From: Deltaproteobacteria bacterium
GTDB taxonomy: Bacteria; Desulfobacterota; Binatia; JACPRU01
Length of the DNA stretch: 64,000 nucleotides
NCBI GenBank assembly: GCA_016189835.1
Contig: JACPRU010000046.1
Coordinates: 1 to 64,000 of the forward strand
Direction: 5' to 3'
Both the position numbers and the translations under genes were made by a program. Below the pieces are notes generated by a model. That model searched no databases. It saw only the letters and a list, made by a program, of their open reading frames with translations, and was not told the origin of the DNA. Positions 59,909 through 64,000 of this stretch are shown in pieces; within the stretch, counting starts at the first letter, position 1; each line of letters opens with the position of its first letter.

Positions 59909-60529
59909 CTACCCGGCGGGGCAGAGCCGCGCGGCGGCCGCGGCGACCGCCTCGCGCAGCCCCTCGTAGTCCCGGGTGACCGGGAACGCGGGAAACTCGC
60001 GAACCACGTTGTCCGGCGGCCGGAACAGGATGCCTGCGTCCGCCGCCGCCAGCATCGCCGTGTCGTTGTAGGAGTCGCCGACGGCGACGACCCGAAACTC
60101 GAGCGCGTGCAGCGCCTCGACCGCCTTGCGCTTGCCGTCCGGCTGCCGCAGCCGGTAACCGGCGATCCGGCCCCGCGCATCGATCTCGAGCGTGTTGCAG
60201 AACAGGGTCGGCCAGCCGAGCTTGCGCATCAGCGGCTTGGAAAACTGGTCGAAGGTGTCCGAGAGGACGACGACCTGAAAGCGCTCGCGCAGCCAGTCGA
60301 GAAACCCCCGCGCGTCGGGGAGCGGCTCCATCGTGCCGATCACCCGCTGGATGTCGACGAGCCCGAGGGCATGTCGGTCGAGGATCTCGATGCGCTGGCG
60401 CATCAGCTTGTCGTAGTCGGGCTCGTCGCGGGTGGTGCGGCGAAGCTCGCCGATGCCGGTGCGCTCGGCGACGTTGATCCAAATCTCCGGAACGAGCACG
60501 CCCTCGAGGTCGAGACAGGCGACGAGCAT
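59909..60529 (-). CDS. thrH: Phosphoserine phosphatase/homoserine phosphotransferase ThrH-like HAD protein
   Basis: [49 protein letters not shown]. Confidence 0.87.
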   Translation of the reverse strand: MLVACLDLEGVLVPEIWINVAERTGIGELRRTTRDEPDYDKLMRQRIEILDRHALGLVDIQRVIGTMEPLPDARGFLDWLRERFQVVVLSDTFDQFSKPLMRKLGWPTLFCNTLEIDARGRIAGYRLRQPDGKRKAVEALHALEFRVVAVGDSYNDTAMLAAADAGILFRPPDNVVREFPAFPVTRDYEGLREAVAAAAARLCPAG

Positions 60530-60579
60530 GGGCGCGAACCTATGCGGGCCGCCGCGGGAGCGCAAACCGAGCGGGCCGC

Positions 60580-61347
60580 TCACGCCGATCGCGTCTCGCT
60601 CAGCTCGAGCGCCTTGGCGTACTTGAGGAAGACGTAGAACCCGGCGGTGGCCGCCACGAACAAGCCCGGCCACCCCTCGAGCACGCCGCGGTCGATGACC
60701 AGCGAGCGGAAGAACCGCCACGCCGGTCCGACCAGCAGCCGTCGCCTCTTCACGGCCCCGCGCTTCAGTGTCTCGACCGCGGAGATGTCGGTCAGGCGAT
60801 TGACGGTCAGCAGGTGCTGCGAGACGTCGGCATAGGTGAAATGGAGGAGGCTGCCGGAGAGCCGGCGCGTCCGGCCGCGCACCAGCACCTTCTCGTGAGG
60901 GTTCACGCCTCCCCACGTAGCCTTACGGCGGCGAAACAGGCGCAGGCGGTAGTCCGGGTACCAGCCGCCGCGGTACCACCACCGGCCCAGGTAGTGCACC
61001 AGCCGCGGCACGTAGAAGCCGTCGACGCCCGGCGCGCCGTCGGCCAGCTCGCGCTGGATCTCGGCGTGCAACTCCGGCGATACACGCTCGTCGGCGTCGA
61101 GGTTGAGGACCCATTCGAGCCGTGCCTGGTCGAGCGCGAACTGCTTCTGCTCGCGGTAGCCCGGCCAGTCGCGGACGAAGATGCGGTCGGTGAACTCGCG
61201 TACGATCTCCCGGGTGCGATCCGTCGAGCGAGCATCGACCACGACGACCTCGTCGCACCAGGAAACGCTCTCCAGGCAGGCGCGGATGTTGTCCTCCTCG
61301 TTCAGACAGACGACGATCGCGGAAATCTGGGGCCGCGTGCGTTCCAT
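60580..61347 (-). CDS. Glycosyltransferase family 2 (WaaE-like)
   Basis: [37 protein letters not shown]...[15 protein letters not shown]. Confidence 0.87.
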   Translation of the reverse strand: MERTRPQISAIVVCLNEEDNIRACLESVSWCDEVVVVDARSTDRTREIVREFTDRIFVRDWPGYREQKQFALDQARLEWVLNLDADERVSPELHAEIQRELADGAPGVDGFYVPRLVHYLGRWWYRGGWYPDYRLRLFRRRKATWGGVNPHEKVLVRGRTRRLSGSLLHFTYADVSQHLLTVNRLTDISAVETLKRGAVKRRRLLVGPAWRFFRSLVIDRGVLEGWPGLFVAATAGFYVFLKYAKALELSETRSA

Positions 61348-61532
61348 TGGCCGGCGCGTCGACTGTCCGCCGCGCCCCGGGGGCTGTCAACCGCCAGGCC
61401 GCCGTCGTGCCGGGCCGCCGTCGCCGGGCCGCCGCAATCGCCGACCGAGCCTACCCGAGCCCCGCCGGGCGGTTCCCTTGGCGGGCCAGTTGAGGCAAGG
61501 TGGAGCGGCGAACGTGCGCTAGGAGGTGCCCG

Positions 61533-61973
61533 ATGTTGAATGCCGGCGACACCGCGCCATCCTTCCGTCTGACCAGTCACGAGGGCAAGACCGTGGCGCT
61601 CGACGACCTGCGCGGCAAGAAGGTCCTGCTGTGGTTCTATCCGAAGGCCGACACCCCGGGTTGAACGATCGAGGGCAAAGGGCTCCGGGATCGAGCCCGA
61701 GAGTTCGCGCAGAAGAACATCGTAATTCTCGGCGCGAGCTTCGACGACGTGACGGCCAACGCGGCCTTCGCTGCGAAGTTCTCCTTTCCCTTCCCGCTCC
61801 TCTGCGATACCGACCGCCGGCTCGGCCTGGCCTACGGTGCTTGTGACGACGCCGCCGCCGGCTACGCCAAGCGCATCTCCTACCTGATCGACGAGCAGGG
61901 AAGGATCCTCAAGGCTTACGCCAAGGTCCAGCCCGCGGACCATCCCGACGAGGTGTTGCGGCACGCGGGCTGA
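61533..61973 (+). CDS. Peroxiredoxin (BCP/AhpC-TSA type), putative selenoprotein with Sec44 encoded by TGA at 61662-61664
   Basis: AGGAGG RBS at 61521; MLNAGDTAPSFRLTSHEGKTVALDDLRGKKVLLWFYPKADTPG-U-TIEGKGLRDRAREFAQKNIVILGASFDDVTANAAFAAKFSFPFPLLCDTDRRLGLAYG...; same frame on both sides of TGA. Confidence 0.88.
61662..61698 (+). promoter_or_regulatory. Putative bacterial SECIS element (UGA plus downstream hairpin)
   Basis: TGA 61662-61664; GGGCTC (61680-61685) - CGGGATC loop (61686-61692) - GAGCCC (61693-61698), perfect 6-bp stem, loop begins 21 nt after UGA, G at second loop position. Confidence 0.75.
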
Positions 61974-62117
61974 GCTACCGAGCCGCAATACGCCGGCGGC
62001 ACCGGGCGTTTTCTCACGCTCGCTCCCATCACCCGCGACCGGGCGACACCTGCAACGGGCCGGGCGCGCCGGGCCGCGTTGACGCTCCCGGAAGAAACCG
62101 CTTTAAGTACCGATCCG

Positions 62118-62354
62118 ATGCCTCGACAGCTGCGGGCGGCCTGGCAGGCCTGGAAGCGGATCGCCCAGAGGATCGCCCACTTCCAGTCGCAGGTTCTGTT
62201 CGGCCTGCTGTACTTCGTGGTGGTCGCGCCGTTCGCGATCGGCCTCAAGCTGTTCTCCGATCCGCTGCGCATCAAGCACAAGTCTGCGCCTAGCTGGTGG
62301 CGCGAGCACCCCCGCCAGACGCTCACGCTGGAGGACGCGCATCGGCAGTCCTGA
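62118..62354 (+). CDS. Small membrane protein upstream of carbamoyltransferase
   Basis: MPRQLRAAWQAWKRIAQRIAHFQSQVLFGLLYFVVVAPFAIGLKLFSDPLRIK... Confidence 0.6.
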   Translation: MPRQLRAAWQAWKRIAQRIAHFQSQVLFGLLYFVVVAPFAIGLKLFSDPLRIKHKSAPSWWREHPRQTLTLEDAHRQS

Positions 62355-62414
62355 CGCCGCCGTGCGCGTCTCACCGGCCTCCCTCGGCCGGGCGCCCCGG
62401 TCGCTCGTGCAACC

Positions 62415-64000
62415 GTGAAGATCCTCGGGATTTCTTGCTTTTATCACGACGCCGCCGCCGCTCTGGTGGACGACGGCCGGCTCGTCGCCGCGGCCGAGGA
62501 GGAGCGCTTCTCCCGCAAGAAGCACGACGCCGGCTTTCCCGCCGCGGCCATCGAGTACTGTCTCGAAGCCGGCGGAATCTCCGCCCGGGGCCTCGACCAC
62601 GTGGTCTTCTACGAGAAGCCGCTCGTCAAGTTCGAGCGCATCCTGCTGAGCGCCATGCAGAGCTATCCGCGCTCCTGGCGATCGTTCACCGACTCGATGA
62701 TCGCCTGGATGGGCGACAAGCTGTGGGTGCGCGATCACATCCGCGAGCGACTCGGCATCGACCGCTCGAAGCTGCTGTTCGTCGATCATCACGGCTCGCA
62801 TGCCGCCAGCGCGTTCTATCCCTCGCGCTTCGACAAGGCGGCGATCCTCACCGTCGACGGCGTCGGCGAGTGGACGACGGCGAGCTTCGGCGTCGGCGAC
62901 GGCGAGAAGGTCCGCCTCTTGCGCGAGATTCGCTTCCCGCACTCGCTCGGGCTCCTCTACAGCGTGTTCACCGCGTTCCTCGGCTTCGAGGTGAACGAGG
63001 GCGAGTACAAGGTGATGGGCATGGCTCCCTACGGCCAGCCACGCTACGTCGACAAGGTGTGGAAACTGATCGAGCTGTCCTCCGACGGCTCGTTCGGCCT
63101 CGACATGGACTACTTCGCATACCACTACTCGCGCGACACCGCCTACAGCCAGAAGTTCCTCTCGCTCTTCGGCCCGCCGCGCCGGCCGGGTCTCAACTTC
63201 TTCACCACGAGCTCCGGCTATCCCAGCTATTTCGGCCCGAAGCCGGGGAACTTCGCGGAGCTGGTGCGCGCCAACGAGCACTATGCCGACGTCGCCGCCA
63301 GCATCCAGAAGGTGACCGAAGAAGTGCTGCTGGCGATGGTGCGCGCGATCCACAGGGAGACGGGCCTCGCGCGGCTCTGCCTCGCCGGCGGCGTGGCCTT
63401 GAACAGCGTGGCCAACGGCCGGATCGTGCGCGAGACGCCGATCGAGGAGCTCTACGTGCAGCCGGCGGCGGGGGACAGCGGCGGCGCGATCGGAGCCGCC
63501 CTGTACGCCTACCACGCGCTGCTCGGCAAGCCCCGCACCGGCCGCTCGATGGATCACGCCTACTGGGGCAAGGAATACGGCGACGGCGACGTGCGCGCCG
63601 CGCTCGAGCGCCGCGGGCTGCGCTACCACCACTTCGACGACGAGGCGAGGCTGCTCGACGCGACGGTCGGCGACCTCGCCTCCGGCAAGGTGATCGGCTG
63701 GTACCAGGGGCGCTTCGAGTGGGGCCCGCGCGCGCTCGGCAACCGCTCGATCCTCGGTGACCCGCGCCGCGCCGAGATGAAGGACATCGTCAACACCAAG
63801 ATCAAGTTCCGCGAACCCTATCGGCCGTTCGCCCCGTCGGTGCTCGCCGAGCAGGCGGAGCGCTTCTTCGACCTCACGAGCGCGATGCAGCAGGATGCCG
63901 CCCGCTTCATGCTGTTGGTCGTACCGGTCAAGAACGACGCCGTGCCCGCCGTCACCCACGTCGACAACAGCGCGCGGCTGCAGACCGTGTTCCGCGATAC
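62415..64000 (+). CDS. NodU/CmcH-family carbamoyltransferase (3' end outside window)
   Basis: GTG start [86 protein letters not shown]; not listed in the ORF track. Confidence 0.92.
   Translation, partial: [528 protein letters not shown]

Noticed and set aside
61749-61973. Stand-alone 74-aa ORF MTANAAFAAKFSFPFPL...
   Set aside because: It is the C-terminal part of the UGA-containing peroxiredoxin, not a separate gene
1-64000. CRISPR arrays, prophage, transposases, integrases, toxin-antitoxin pairs, biosynthetic megasynthases
   Set aside because: No regularly spaced repeats and no recognisable proteins of these classes in the ORF translations I read

Overview
High-GC bacterial window, probably deltaproteobacterial or Binatia-like; this taxonomic guess is weak. 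I read it as ordinary chromosome with several accessory blocks: (i) partial DUF3047 gene; (ii) iorAB; (iii) NDH-2-like oxidoreductase, cysC and heptosyltransferase/ArnT-like glycosyltransferase genes; (iv) tRNA-Pro(GGG) followed by a metal-efflux block (CusABC-type RND, several YHS/heavy-metal-binding domains, MgtC, patatin-YHS fusion); (v) the canonical thrS-infC-rpmI-rplT-pheS-pheT-ihfA cluster and tRNA-Val(GAC); (vi) AI-2E permease, BamA/TamA-like OMP, MFS transporters, amidase, methyltransferases; (vii) PiT/DUF47, ArnT-like GT and pstSCAB-phoU-phoB-phoR; (viii) nitrile hydratase beta-alpha-accessory operon, hemerythrin, VOC protein; (ix) polyphosphate block ppk1-CHAD-ppx/gppA-CYTH-sixA; (x) Nudix, thrH, GT2, a peroxiredoxin with an in-frame UGA at the peroxidatic-cysteine position, and a carbamoyltransferase running off the window. 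Strongest finding: the peroxiredoxin at 61533..61973 looks like a selenoprotein, because a TGA replaces the catalytic Cys codon (TPG-U-T) and a good bacterial SECIS-like hairpin lies just downstream. Second: an ~85-bp repeat present three times, with two copies starting right after the stop codon of an upstream gene. Third: an unusual number of truncated or internally deleted gene remnants. All family calls were made by eye from the translations; no database search was run.
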